Positions 30,829 to 40,289 are shown, numbered from the stretch's first letter. The stretch: 42,709 bases of DNA from Oscillospiraceae bacterium (GCA_022800665.1 JAAWQS010000018.1:1-42709); one strand, 5' to 3'. A program made the numbers and translations. Notes: generated from the sequence alone by a model not told the origin.

Positions 30829-33358
30829 CAGTTAATCCCCGTTCGTCCAACGCTTCGAAATGGATATTATCCGTAGTTATAGGCATGATTCGGATGGAGC
30901 CGGTACTGTGCATCTCCGCAATACTGTTGAGCTTTCCGGCAACCTCCTCCTCGGTCATACGCAGCAGCGTATCTAAACCGGTTTCGTTCCAGAACTCCAG
31001 GATACCGGTCGTCAAACCGCCAATGCAGAGGTCGCGCTCCTGGACTGTAACGGCGGACTTGTCCGCAATATGATAGCTGCACTGATAGAACAAATCGCAC
31101 CAAGCCGCCGTTATACCGTTCGCCACCGTCATCCTCTCCGGCAGATTTGCGCTGAATCCGGGGTCCTCCTCTGGATTCCCGGTGTAATCGCTTCGTACAA
31201 GCATGGCGTTTTCCGTACCGGACAGATTACAGGTGAGGGATACAAAGCGTTCCTCCTCCGCGCTCAGTTCAACGGCGTAATCGTTCCAGAGACTGTCGCA
31301 CATAATCCGATTATAGGCGTCCCAATGTTCGTTGCCCCAGTCCAGCAGGAGCCGGTTGAATTCCGACAACGCCATATCCGCACTGTTGTCCATCAGTGTC
31401 AAAAACGAGGCGTAATCCTCTGCTGTGGCGTGGGGAAACTCCCGTTCCTCGTCCTGCTGGGAAACTGGGCTGGAAGGATTTGCGTTCGCATAATGCGTCC
31501 CCTCCTTGCTGTTCTGTTCCCGTATCCGGTCCCACTCCGCCTGCTCCGCAGACGTGGCTTGGCGCAGACCGGTAAGCTTGCCGCCTTTGTAGACTGCGTG
31601 CAGTTCAATTGCGTCTGCGGCATAAATACCATTTCCTGTGTGCTCGGTGATCCATAGGTTTTCCTGCTCGTCCATAATGCCTCTGACTTCCCTGCCCTGG
31701 TAGTACATGGTCAGGCCGTTGCCGTCATTGTCCGCATCGTCAAAGGTATAGGTCAGGCCAAAGTCCGTATAGGGCGAAAGAACTTCATCCCAGCCTTGGT
31801 AGACGGTTTTGGAAAAATCTGCGGCTGTATCGTCTGATTCTACGGGCTGGAATCCATAATTGATTTGGACCTGCAGGCTGTTGGCGCTGAGGCGTTTGGC
31901 CAACGCGGCCGTTTCACGGTCCAGGAATGTCTCCATATAGGAAGCGTCCCTTAATTCCGTCTCTGTTCGTTCCCACAGAAAATCTTTCATAGCGTCCTTG
32001 ATTTCTTGCTGTGTCCGCTCATACTCCCCTACTGTCAATGTTTCCGCATCAAGAATATTCAGAGTAAAGACGTACTCCAGCAGCGCGTTCTTTGCAACGA
32101 AATGGCTGAAATCACGGCTCTGCCATCTTGATGCCGTCAGCGGCTCATAAACGTTGAAAAAGTAGTTGCTGTAAGCATCCCGCGCCTGGTCTTCTTTATC
32201 GCTGCCAAAAGTACCCGTTCGGAGGCTTTGGGAGAAACGATCCATCAGTTCCATGTCCCCCGGTTTGTCCCGTTCTTTCCACATCTTTTGCTGATAATCC
32301 GCCACCGTCATATCCTCGTACCCATCAAACCATAGCGACAGCAGCCTCTGGCTCTCCTCCTGGGTAAAGCCCATCGCCGGTACTTCTTTCAGATATTGCC
32401 GTAAATCCCCCTGCTTTTCCTCCGCAGCAGAAGTCGCAAACCCTACTGACAAACCGCATACCAGCACAGCCGCCAGTATAACGGCTGCAATTGACCTTTT
32501 CTTCAGTTTCATAATAGCAGTAATCCTTTCTTCAATTGCATTTCTGCTGAAGCTACTGGCCATTGGCGGCAGTCCGGTCCGGGTTTCCTCCATGCCGATC
32601 AGCGTCAGCGCATAGGCGGACTTCTTCCCCAGTCCGAACCGCCGGACAACGGTTTCATCGCAGCGCAGTTCTATATCCCGGTTAGCCAGCGCATACATGA
32701 CCCATACCAATGGGTTAAACCAGTGTACGCACACCGCCGCCGCAAACGCCAGCTTCCACGCCGCGTCAAACCGCTGGATATGGACCAGCTCGTGCTCCAG
32801 CACATAGGCGGTCTCCTCCTCCCAGTCCATCTCCTTCGGCAGCAGGATCACAGGGCGGAAAATACCGTAGGTCAGCGGCGCGGAGACAGCCCCGCACTGC
32901 CGGATGTCCACCCTCCGCCAGAGCGGACTGTTTGCCAGCCACTCCCGCGCCGCCGGAGTATCTACCGGAAGCGATTCCCGAAACCTCCGGCGGCGCCATA
33001 CATAAGATGCCGTGAAAAACACGGTACACGCCAGACTTCCTGCCGCCCAGACGATCTGCCGCACAGGGATATCCGGCCTTTCCTCTACAGCTGTGGCCCC
33101 CGCAGGCCAGACTGTTTCCAGAATTGGGTTCATGGGTATGTCTGGATATCCGGCCTCCTGCGTCATGCTCACCGGCTCAGCAAGCGTATACACACTTACC
33201 GGCGATGGAATCGACACCGGTACCAGCAGCCGCAGCGCCGCCACCGTCCACAGAATACAAAACGCCTGTTTCGGCAGCTTATGCAGCGCCAATGCCCGGA
33301 TAACGGTAATTGCCAGAATCAAAATGCCGCCGGAAAAGCTCATTTGCAAAAGACTCAC
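30824..33358 (-). CDS. M56 (BlaR1/MecR1-like) membrane protease with a large unrecognised outer domain
   Basis: 844 residues. The N-terminal ~310 are a BlaR1-type sensor-protease: membrane helices near 8-25, 34-52, 100-120 and 290-311, and the zinc motif HELVH (189-193). In this family the protease, on a signal, leads to loss of the BlaI-type repressor. Residues ~312-844 would be outside the cell; they lack the SxxK, SxN and KTG motifs of penicillin-sensing domains. A segment around ~545-620 (GLTMYYQGREVRGIMDE, WITEHTGNG, ELHAVYKGGKLTGLR) looks like a repeated type of beta-domain seen in other clostridial M56 proteins, as far as I recall. GTG 33358 lies four bases after the repressor stop, with GGAAGGGAAG upstream. 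The ligand is unknown. Confidence 0.88.
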   Translation of the reverse strand: MSLLQMSFSGGILILAITVIRALALHKLPKQAFCILWTVAALRLLVPVSIPSPVSVYTLAEPVSMTQEAGYPDIPMNPILETVWPAGATAVEERPDIPVRQIVWAAGSLACTVFFTASYVWRRRRFRESLPVDTPAAREWLANSPLWRRVDIRQCGAVSAPLTYGIFRPVILLPKEMDWEEETAYVLEHELVHIQRFDAAWKLAFAAAVCVHWFNPLVWVMYALANRDIELRCDETVVRRFGLGKKSAYALTLIGMEETRTGLPPMASSFSRNAIEERITAIMKLKKRSIAAVILAAVLVCGLSVGFATSAAEEKQGDLRQYLKEVPAMGFTQEESQRLLSLWFDGYEDMTVADYQQKMWKERDKPGDMELMDRFSQSLRTGTFGSDKEDQARDAYSNYFFNVYEPLTASRWQSRDFSHFVAKNALLEYVFTLNILDAETLTVGEYERTQQEIKDAMKDFLWERTETELRDASYMETFLDRETAALAKRLSANSLQVQINYGFQPVESDDTAADFSKTVYQGWDEVLSPYTDFGLTYTFDDADNDGNGLTMYYQGREVRGIMDEQENLWITEHTGNGIYAADAIELHAVYKGGKLTGLRQATSAEQAEWDRIREQNSKEGTHYANANPSSPVSQQDEEREFPHATAEDYASFLTLMDNSADMALSEFNRLLLDWGNEHWDAYNRIMCDSLWNDYAVELSAEEERFVSLTCNLSGTENAMLVRSDYTGNPEEDPGFSANLPERMTVANGITAAWCDLFYQCSYHIADKSAVTVQERDLCIGGLTTGILEFWNETGLDTLLRMTEEEVAGKLNSIAEMHSTGSIRIMPITTDNIHFEALDERGLTE

Positions 33359-33362
33359 AGTG

Positions 33363-33728
33363 TCACTTCCCTTCCAATTTGGCGACCAGCTCTTTCAGCC
33401 GCGCAATCTCCCCGGACGACAGCGTTTTTCGTCCCAGCAGCGAGGCAAACAGCTGGTCGGCGGCTCCGTCAAAGAGCTTATTAAGCAGCGCATTCGTCTC
33501 CGCCTCCTGCACCTCCTCTCTGGCAACCAGAGCGTGGCAGAGAAAGTTCGGCTCCAGACGCTTGACCGCTCCCTTTTTTATGCACCGCTTGATAATGGTA
33601 TAGGTCGTGTTGATATTCCAGCCGGTTTCCTGGCCCAACACGTCAGAAATATGTTTGGCGGTTACATCGCCTTCCCGCCACAGTACGCCCATGACTTTTA
33701 ACTCTGAATCAAATAGCTTGTTGTCCAT
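33363..33728 (-). CDS. BlaI/MecI-family repressor
   Basis: 121-residue winged-helix repressor: LFDSELKVMGVLWREGDVTAKHISDVL, then the recognition helix TGWNINTTYTIIKRC and the C-terminal dimerisation helices. ATG 33728 has AAAGGAG eight bases upstream. It is followed by the M56 protease gene after four bases, the standard BlaI-BlaR order. Two BlaI-type boxes cover its promoter, so it represses itself. No beta-lactamase or PBP gene lies nearby, so other targets, possibly the surface operon to the right, should be sought. Confidence 0.93.
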   Translation of the reverse strand: MDNKLFDSELKVMGVLWREGDVTAKHISDVLGQETGWNINTTYTIIKRCIKKGAVKRLEPNFLCHALVAREEVQEAETNALLNKLFDGAADQLFASLLGRKTLSSGEIARLKELVAKLEGK

Positions 33729-33748
33729 GTGTGATGCTCCTTTCTTGT

Positions 33749-33801
33749 ACTACTATAGTAGTGTGTAAACTTATACTACCACAGTAGCACGGATTTGTCA
33801 A
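33749..33801 (-). promoter_or_regulatory. Promoter with two BlaI/MecI-type operators
   Basis: Minus strand TTGACA (33796-33801), 17 bases, TAGTAT (33773-33778). Box 1 ACTACTATAGTAGT (33749-33762) is a perfect 14-bp palindrome just after the start point; box 2 ACTACCACAGTAGC (33775-33788) is a looser copy between the hexamers. The CTAC...GTAG core is that of BlaI/MecI sites (TACTA/TAGTA). Confidence 0.8.
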
Positions 33802-33823
33802 GCGTTTTTTGAATATGGAAAGA

Positions 33824-33860
33824 CCGGGAATCCGCAGATTCCCGGCCCGTTTCCTTTTGC
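33824..33860. terminator. Terminator downstream of the SLH gene
   Basis: CCGGGAATC (33824-33832), loop CGCA, GATTCCCGG (33837-33845); on the minus strand TCTTTCC follows, and on the + strand CCCGTTTCCTTTT. The 33846-34015 stretch holds only a doubtful short frame. Confidence 0.6.
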
Positions 33861-33915
33861 TTTTCAGTTGTCATGCGGCGCGCCGTTGTCGTCATTCCCT
33901 GCTTCATTCCCTCTC

Positions 33916-34002
33916 TTATTCCGGCTTCACGTTCCTCTTTCCTAAAGGCGCCGCATCCCGATACGCAAGGTGTTTCCGGTCAACCGTCTCAGCAGCCGTC
34001 AT
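33916..34002 (-). CDS. Doubtful 28-codon frame after the SLH gene
   Basis: ATG 34002 with GAGGAG about eight bases upstream (overlapping the SLH stop) opens MTAAETVDRKHLAYRDAAPL and eight more codons. The ribosome binding site and close spacing are the only support. The product is unrecognised; it may be chance or the tail of a decayed gene. Confidence 0.2.
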   Translation of the reverse strand: MTAAETVDRKHLAYRDAAPLGKRNVKPE

Positions 34003-34015
34003 TTTTATCAGCTCC

Positions 34016-35191
34016 TCATCCAATCAATACATTCTCACACAGCCGCATCAGAATCGTAGCCACCTGCGCACGGTTGGCATAGCCTGCAGGCTCCAGCCGT
34101 CCGTCAATGCCGGTAATCAGTCCCGCATCCACGGACCAGGACATGGCGTCCACTGCATAGGCAGAAACATTTGACTGGTCGCTGAACTGCGTCAGAGCAG
34201 CCCTGCGGGAGACATCCGCATTTTTATACTGGGCGTACCGGTACAGAATCGCGGCCAGCTGCTCACGGGTAATGGGCGCATTGGGTTGGAAGGTTCCGTC
34301 GCTGTATCCGGTAACAATCTTGTTGGCCGACGCCCACGCTACCGGTGCGGCGTAGTATTCCCCGGAAAGCACGTCTGTAAACGAAGAAGTAATCTCTGCC
34401 GGCGAGCCCTCCAGACGGTGCAGGATGGTGACGATCATACCCCGCGTCGTGGTGGCGTAGGGTGCAAACGTACCCGCGCCGGTACCGCTCATCATCCCTT
34501 TTCCGTATACAAACTGCACGGCGCCATAGAACCAGTCCTTCTCCTGTACATCGTTGAAAAGCGGCGTTGCTGGCGTTGTGTCAGGCTGGGACGGCTCCGG
34601 GCTGCTGGGCCTGGGGTCCGTATTGGGTTTCTGTGAATTGTCCGGTTTATTTTCCGGTTTATTGTCTGGTCTATTTTCCGGCCTGTCGTTTGGACGGTCC
34701 TGTTCAGGTCTGGACGGGGCATCTGTTCTGCCGGTACCAGTTACAGAAATGCGTTCTGAACTGCCGGTCAAATTCCGGTCCAGCACGGTAATGCTGGCAT
34801 TCTCCGGCAGTACGCCGGTCCCGACAGACTCGCGGATTCCCAAATCCAACGTCCCAAGGGTAAAATCTTCCCTGTTGTTCAGGGGCTCTGTATCCGTGAT
34901 GTAAATGACAACGTCCGTCTTCCCCTGCCGGACATCCACAGTACAAGCAGGCGCGTACGCACGGCTGTTTTCCGCCTGGAATACGCAATCCGGATAACTG
35001 CCGTCCAGCGTCAGCTCTAATTGGATACCATATGCGCTGGTATTCAGCTCCCGCAGGTCCAGATAGATTTTCCCGGTCTGGCTGCTGTTTTCCCAGTACA
35101 GCTCTGTCCGGCCAGCGGCCCTGGCCGCCGGTCCTGCTCCGGTGAGCAGGACCAGCGCCAGCAGCAGCGCGAATACATTCTTTTTCATCAT
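34016..35191 (-). CDS. SLH-anchored surface protein with cohesin-like domain
   Basis: 391 residues. Signal peptide ~1-26 (MMKKNVFALLLALVLLTG ... ARA). Residues ~30-155 form a beta-rich domain whose pattern (GKIYLDLRELNTSAYGIQLEL, KTDVVIYITDTEPL, DFTLGTLDLG) resembles cohesins, the receptors of dockerins. Then a Pro/Asp/Asn linker (~160-205) and three SLH domains (FNDVQEKDWFYGAV; FTDVLSGEYYAAPVAW with the TREQ motif; FSDQSNVSAYAVDAM) that bind cell-wall polymers. ATG 35191 overlaps the stop of the dockerin-bearing M60 gene (ATGA). So it may hold the protease on the cell surface. The cohesin assignment is an inference from pattern and context; another adhesion fold is possible. Confidence 0.85.
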   Translation of the reverse strand: MMKKNVFALLLALVLLTGAGPAARAAGRTELYWENSSQTGKIYLDLRELNTSAYGIQLELTLDGSYPDCVFQAENSRAYAPACTVDVRQGKTDVVIYITDTEPLNNREDFTLGTLDLGIRESVGTGVLPENASITVLDRNLTGSSERISVTGTGRTDAPSRPEQDRPNDRPENRPDNKPENKPDNSQKPNTDPRPSSPEPSQPDTTPATPLFNDVQEKDWFYGAVQFVYGKGMMSGTGAGTFAPYATTTRGMIVTILHRLEGSPAEITSSFTDVLSGEYYAAPVAWASANKIVTGYSDGTFQPNAPITREQLAAILYRYAQYKNADVSRRAALTQFSDQSNVSAYAVDAMSWSVDAGLITGIDGRLEPAGYANRAQVATILMRLCENVLIG

Positions 35192-38100
35192 GACTGGGCG
35201 CCTCCCTCCAGAACAACCAACGGCAGGTCTTCTTCGGAACCGCCGGGACAACTGATCCACATGGACTGTGCGGTCGGACGCTTTTTGTCCGCACTATCAG
35301 GATCATCCGTGCGGAACAGATTGACCTGAATCCGGCTGGGCAGCAGGTTGGTGGCGGTACAGTGCGTACCCGTTGCCTCTATATCCTGGAGTTCAGCCTC
35401 CCGCTGCACATTCGGGACAAAGAGGAACAGTCCATCGCTGATGTCGCACATGTCGCCGAAAGCCGGTACCGCAGCAAACAGGTACCCATCTCCGTCTATA
35501 GACCGGGTAACAGGCTCTGCCGCCGCTATGTCGCCATCTTCGGACTGGATGGCGCCTGTAAACTCGCCCTTAATCTCAAACGTATTGTATACCGGATCAC
35601 CGCGGAAGGTACCCACGATTACCAGCGTACCCGCTTTGATAACATCATCTGCCTCTGTACCGTATTTGTAGTCCGCCGACAGCAGGCCCATAGTCGCTCC
35701 GTCCAGGAATGCCACATCGTCGCCTGCGTAGCTGATGAGCTGCACCTTGTCCAAATCCACATCGCTGGGAAGTCCCGTAATCGTTACTTTCTTGGCATCG
35801 TAGGTCCAAATGCGTGTCTCGTTCTCATCCGTCATATCGGCTTCAGGTACCTTGAAGTACGATACAAAGCTCTCCTTGTCATCAATGGCCTGATTATCCT
35901 TGAAGTCTCCCTTCAAAGCGACTGCGCTCTTGTCCTCCGCCGTGGTGACGGAAACAGTGAACGCACCGCTCTCCGGCTTCATGCCGTTCAGCTTCAGTCC
36001 GGAAATAGAGGTCTCCTTCTCCAGCGTAATCGTTACGCTTCCATCCTCACCACGATCCGTCTCATACAGGCTGCTGTCAATCACGGTGTCATACGCAATA
36101 CGAACCTCGCCTGCCTCAACCGTACTGCCGGTCTTGTTGCCCAGCGTGTCGTAAGCTGTCACCGTGTACTCATAATCCATATGGTTTCCGGAACCAATCG
36201 TGTCTGTGTAGGTTGCCGTGCGGCTGTCCTTCTCCGCCATGACGAACGCAATGGATTTCCCGCTGCGGGAAATCTCGTAGCCCTGCACATTTCCAGTAAT
36301 GCCGCTGGCATCAATGCTCACAGTAACCTCATTGTTTGTGCCGGCCTTTTTCTTAGCCGACGCCTGCAGCTGTCCGGAAGCGGGAGAGACTGCGTTCAGC
36401 CGGTCCCGGCGGCTCTGGTCGCTCAGATACCAGACCGCCCGCTCCTCCTTCGCGTAGGAAGCAAGCGTCGCCTTGACGCTGTCGCTGAGGGTCATACCCC
36501 AGCGGGTAAAGAATTCCGTCAAGTCCTTCCCGGCCACGCCGGAAGCCGTCAGAGCTACTTTCTCGTCATAGCTGCCCGCACCCTCGCTGAAAGTCTTTGC
36601 CGTCCATGCTTTGGAGAACTCGTTAAAGAACTTCAGCGGCTGCTGGCCGTCGTCGTAAGCCAGGTGCAGCTGCCAGTACATTCCCAGCTGTACAAACACA
36701 TTATTGGACGAACCGGCATATTGCTGGGCAACCTTGTTAAAGATTTCGGCATACTTTCCGCTTTTTTCCAGCCGGGACGGGAGTGTATTCTGCTTTCCGT
36801 CATAGGTCTGGACCATCAGGGAATAGATGTTGTTGGTGATTTCCGCCTTGCCCAGCAGATCCATATTGTGGCCGATCTCATGGGCAATGCCCCAGCCGAA
36901 GAGCTGGTTTGCCTGCGCATTTTCCGACAGTGTGGAAATAGGCTTTCCGACGGCCATGCCGCCGCAGGAACCGTAGCCGATACCGATATGGTTCCCGGCT
37001 GCGTACATAAACGCGCCCTCAAACATGGTCATGCAGCGGATATTCTGCCGCGCTGCCTGGGTATTGTTTTCGTAAGTCCCGTCAATGCCATGGGTGGTCT
37101 TGCAGATGTGCATGACGTCCTCCCAGGCTAATACGTTGTTATAGAGGGTATTGATTTTCTCTTCCCGCGTTCCGCTGCCCAGCGCGTTACTGACCGCTTT
37201 GGACGGAAGAGAAAGCAGTACCACCGGCGTGGCAATTTCCGTCACATTCCGATAGTCGCCAGCGTCCTTGGCAATGGCGTACTTGGTCAGATAGCCGCTC
37301 AATTCGTCCACATATGCGCCAATCAGCTCTTTACGCTGCGTCTCTGTAACGGTATACCAATCGGACAGGTCCAGCATGGGAATATCAATGGCACGGCGAA
37401 CATGAAGGGAAATCTTGTCCGCATCTGCGTCGTTATAGGTAAAATACAGGCTGCCGCCATGGTCTACCCCGGCTTTGCTGGACAGCTTGGGAACCTTCAT
37501 GATATTGCGTCCGTTCACCAGCGTACCCACGAGGCCCTTCCAGCCGGAGACCTCGCTGTTGAACTGGGTGGCGTACACGGTCACGGTCTTCCCCTCCGGG
37601 ATGCCGGAGGCAAAAATGGTAATCTCATCGCCCGCTTTTGCCGTCACACCCAGAGGCTGCAGGTCGCTGCCGCCGGAACCGCCGCGGGCGTCCAGACCGT
37701 TCAGCAGTACGCCGCTGCTCTGGCCTGCCAGCAGCTCTTCCGCCAGCTGCAATTCGTCCTCCAACGCCGCCGGATACAGACAGTAGTCCTTTTCTTCGCC
37801 GTTCAGCCGTGTCCGCAGGGCGTCAATTGTACTCTGGGTTACGCCGGAGGCCAGCTCCGTGTGGAGGCTGTTGGCAAACAGTTTGTCGATATCTCCCGGC
37901 AGGTCATGCTCCGGGTCGTATTCCATAAACAACAGCTCGGACAGACTGACCCGATTATAGTCCACCTGCTCCACTGCTACGCTGATCTTTTTGACCGGAC
38001 CTGCGGCATCAAAGGGCAGAATGGCAAATTTCGACACGGCAGGATTCCCGCGCACACTGGGCCAGGTCTGCATGGCGCTGCTGTTGCCTGTTGCTCCGTC

Positions 38101-40200
38101 GTCCCGACCGCCGGTGTTGGGGTCCGGTACAATCAGGTGTCCGGGTTTGCTCAAATCATCGTCCTCGTACCAGACATGGATGCTGTACACCCGCAGCCAA
38201 CTGGGATAGGAACCGTCCAGACGCGGTACCCACAACGCCGCGCTCAGGCTTACGGGTTGGGTGAATGTCACTTCCACGTGCTCGTTGCTGGACCAATCGC
38301 GGGCCGTCCAATGGGTGGAGTAATCGCCGTCTATGACGTTGCGTACGTCAAAGGGCTTGGCGGTGGTGTAGGAATCGCGGTCGTAGTTGTTCATGTCCGC
38401 CAGACGAACCTCCTGAATGAGGCTGTTGTCCAGCAGCCCTTTTGTGGGAATGCCCTCTGGCCGCTCCAGCTTGACCGCCTCCGGCGTTCCCTCCGCCGTA
38501 TCGGACTTGGGACCCTTGCCCAGCGCGTTGCCTGCCACCACATAGATTGAGTAGGTCACGCCGTTGGTCAGACCGTCGATGGTCATACGGGTCTGCTTCA
38601 GCTGGCCGCCAGCCTGCTGCCACTGGGCCGCCCCCTTCTCCTGGTAGTACACTTCATAATATGTCGCTGATTTGCCAGCTTTCCAGGATACGCTCAGTCC
38701 GCCGTCCATCGCGCTCACTGTCACCATGTCCGGTTTCGCGGGAACACTGGCGGGTTGCGGTGTGGCAGTAACGGGTTCCGAGGGCTTGCCCTCCCAGCCC
38801 TCCGCCGTGGGCGTGACGGTGAAGACATAGGTCTTCAGATTATCCAGGCCCGTTACCTGTGCGCGGGGTACGTCAACTTGCAGCTGCTTTGTGCTGCTGG
38901 GACTGCTCTGCAGCCAATAGGTCACTTTATAGCCGGACACATTGGGCAGGGCGTCCCAGGTAAGGCTGACCGCTTCGCTGCCAGCCTCCGCCTTGAGCCC
39001 CTTGACCACGCTGTGGGAGGGAACCGGGTTGTCCGGCACAATATCCTTCAAAAATTGAATGGTTTCCACAGCCGCATACTCGCCGCCCACGGTCTTGGTT
39101 ACTGTAATGGTAATCTTCTTGACAGCAACTCTGGTTCCAAGGGAAATGGTAATCACGCTGTCGCCGGAACTGCGCCCGATGGGGTGCGTCCCCTCCGGCT
39201 GGGCGTTTTCAAAGGGAATCTCCATCCGGTTGCCGTCCACGGTTTCCACCAGCGCCCGGCCGGCCTGCAGCGCGCCGGTTCCGGCAGGCGATACGATTTG
39301 AATTTCCGACATCTCCACCGGCTCGCTCAGCTCCAGCGGGATTACGATATCCTCACCCTTTGGAGCAGAGAAGCGCAGAACCGTCCCATTGTCCTGGAAC
39401 AGGTCGGACAGACTGCCGCCTTCTATTTGGGTATTGCTTCCGTCCGGTTCATCCGGGTCCGTATCCGGCACAACCGGGTCTCCAGGAACCCCTGGCTTTG
39501 GATCATCCGGATTGGGAACGACCGGCGGTACCAGTACCGTGGTCTCAATTTTGCTGGAACCGCCCTCTGCTTTGATCAGACGGTTGATGTAAGCCAGATC
39601 GACAATATCAATCGCATTGTCGCCGTTGAGGTCATACTGGGCTATATCCCTGCTGTTGGAAGAACCCAACGCTTTGGCAAGCGCCTCCCGGTCCCGGACG
39701 TCTACCCGGCCATCGCCGTTGACGTCGCCCAGGGTGCAGGTCGCGTCGCCTGTGCCCACAATCAGATGCCAGGCGTGCTCCGTCATGTCCAGCTCCTCGC
39801 TGTAGGCGGCGTAGCCTGTGCCGGTGAAGCGAAGCGTGTACTTTCCGCGGGGCAGCTTCCGCAGCTCCAGGTCCAGATATCCAGGCCAGCTTCCGCCGCC
39901 CAGGTCTCCGCCGTCCGTGTTCCGGGCGGAGACAACCGCCTCATATCCGCCTACGCTGTAGGTTCCGGGCCGGGCCAGGTCCACCCGTCCCAAATCTTTC
40001 CCGTCCTGCACAACGGATACCTGGAGGCTGCGTTCCTGCAACTCCTCCAATTTCTGGGAATAATCAATCCGCATCGTTGCGGACAGTGTCCCAGTCACCT
40101 CCGCCTGCGCTGCCCGCGCCGTACCCGGCGGCAGCAGTGACAACGCCAAGGCTACCGCCAAAAGGCTGGACAGCAGCCTTTTACGTGATTTTTTCATCAT
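35188..40200 (-). CDS. Secreted M60 (mucinase-type) metalloprotease with dockerin, FnIII and CBM32-like domains
   Basis: 1670 residues. Signal peptide ~1-31. A small beta module (~35-155) leads into a type I dockerin (157-211) with two calcium loops, DVNGDGRVDVRD (159-170) and DLNGDNAIDIVD (190-201). A Pro/Asp linker follows, then a beta-domain (~255-390), two fibronectin III domains (~398-485, 490-575) and a discoidin/CBM32-type domain (~590-760; NVIDGDYSTHWTARDW). The M60 catalytic domain (~830-1230) has HEIGHN: His1107, Glu1108, His1111, and Glu1120, fitting HExxHx8E. A third FnIII-like and further beta domains end the protein. M60 proteases of gut bacteria cut O-glycosylated mucins. ATG 40200 has AAAGGGG seven bases upstream. 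Confidence 0.9.
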   Translation of the reverse strand: MMKKSRKRLLSSLLAVALALSLLPPGTARAAQAEVTGTLSATMRIDYSQKLEELQERSLQVSVVQDGKDLGRVDLARPGTYSVGGYEAVVSARNTDGGDLGGGSWPGYLDLELRKLPRGKYTLRFTGTGYAAYSEELDMTEHAWHLIVGTGDATCTLGDVNGDGRVDVRDREALAKALGSSNSRDIAQYDLNGDNAIDIVDLAYINRLIKAEGGSSKIETTVLVPPVVPNPDDPKPGVPGDPVVPDTDPDEPDGSNTQIEGGSLSDLFQDNGTVLRFSAPKGEDIVIPLELSEPVEMSEIQIVSPAGTGALQAGRALVETVDGNRMEIPFENAQPEGTHPIGRSSGDSVITISLGTRVAVKKITITVTKTVGGEYAAVETIQFLKDIVPDNPVPSHSVVKGLKAEAGSEAVSLTWDALPNVSGYKVTYWLQSSPSSTKQLQVDVPRAQVTGLDNLKTYVFTVTPTAEGWEGKPSEPVTATPQPASVPAKPDMVTVSAMDGGLSVSWKAGKSATYYEVYYQEKGAAQWQQAGGQLKQTRMTIDGLTNGVTYSIYVVAGNALGKGPKSDTAEGTPEAVKLERPEGIPTKGLLDNSLIQEVRLADMNNYDRDSYTTAKPFDVRNVIDGDYSTHWTARDWSSNEHVEVTFTQPVSLSAALWVPRLDGSYPSWLRVYSIHVWYEDDDLSKPGHLIVPDPNTGGRDDGATGNSSAMQTWPSVRGNPAVSKFAILPFDAAGPVKKISVAVEQVDYNRVSLSELLFMEYDPEHDLPGDIDKLFANSLHTELASGVTQSTIDALRTRLNGEEKDYCLYPAALEDELQLAEELLAGQSSGVLLNGLDARGGSGGSDLQPLGVTAKAGDEITIFASGIPEGKTVTVYATQFNSEVSGWKGLVGTLVNGRNIMKVPKLSSKAGVDHGGSLYFTYNDADADKISLHVRRAIDIPMLDLSDWYTVTETQRKELIGAYVDELSGYLTKYAIAKDAGDYRNVTEIATPVVLLSLPSKAVSNALGSGTREEKINTLYNNVLAWEDVMHICKTTHGIDGTYENNTQAARQNIRCMTMFEGAFMYAAGNHIGIGYGSCGGMAVGKPISTLSENAQANQLFGWGIAHEIGHNMDLLGKAEITNNIYSLMVQTYDGKQNTLPSRLEKSGKYAEIFNKVAQQYAGSSNNVFVQLGMYWQLHLAYDDGQQPLKFFNEFSKAWTAKTFSEGAGSYDEKVALTASGVAGKDLTEFFTRWGMTLSDSVKATLASYAKEERAVWYLSDQSRRDRLNAVSPASGQLQASAKKKAGTNNEVTVSIDASGITGNVQGYEISRSGKSIAFVMAEKDSRTATYTDTIGSGNHMDYEYTVTAYDTLGNKTGSTVEAGEVRIAYDTVIDSSLYETDRGEDGSVTITLEKETSISGLKLNGMKPESGAFTVSVTTAEDKSAVALKGDFKDNQAIDDKESFVSYFKVPEADMTDENETRIWTYDAKKVTITGLPSDVDLDKVQLISYAGDDVAFLDGATMGLLSADYKYGTEADDVIKAGTLVIVGTFRGDPVYNTFEIKGEFTGAIQSEDGDIAAAEPVTRSIDGDGYLFAAVPAFGDMCDISDGLFLFVPNVQREAELQDIEATGTHCTATNLLPSRIQVNLFRTDDPDSADKKRPTAQSMWISCPGGSEEDLPLVVLEGGAQS

Positions 40201-40260
40201 TTTATGTCCCCTTTCTCTTTGTCGTGCCCGCAGTTTTGTATGAATCGAGCTTTCGTGCTT

Positions 40261-40289
40261 ATTATACCAACACTTTCCGTATTTGACAA
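40261..40289 (-). promoter_or_regulatory. Promoter of the M60-SLH operon
   Basis: Minus strand TTGTCA (40284-40289), 17 bases, perfect TATAAT (40261-40266). Start near 40254, giving a leader of about 54 bases. No BlaI-type box is visible here. Confidence 0.75.

Noticed and set aside
33370..33900. Link of the BlaI/M56 pair to beta-lactam resistance
   Set aside because: No beta-lactamase or PBP gene in the window, and the sensor lacks penicillin-binding motifs.
35362..37131. Long + strand frames under the M60 protease gene (also 37402-38550 and 38755-40140)
   Set aside because: They lie antisense to a clear multi-domain protein and encode no known motif.
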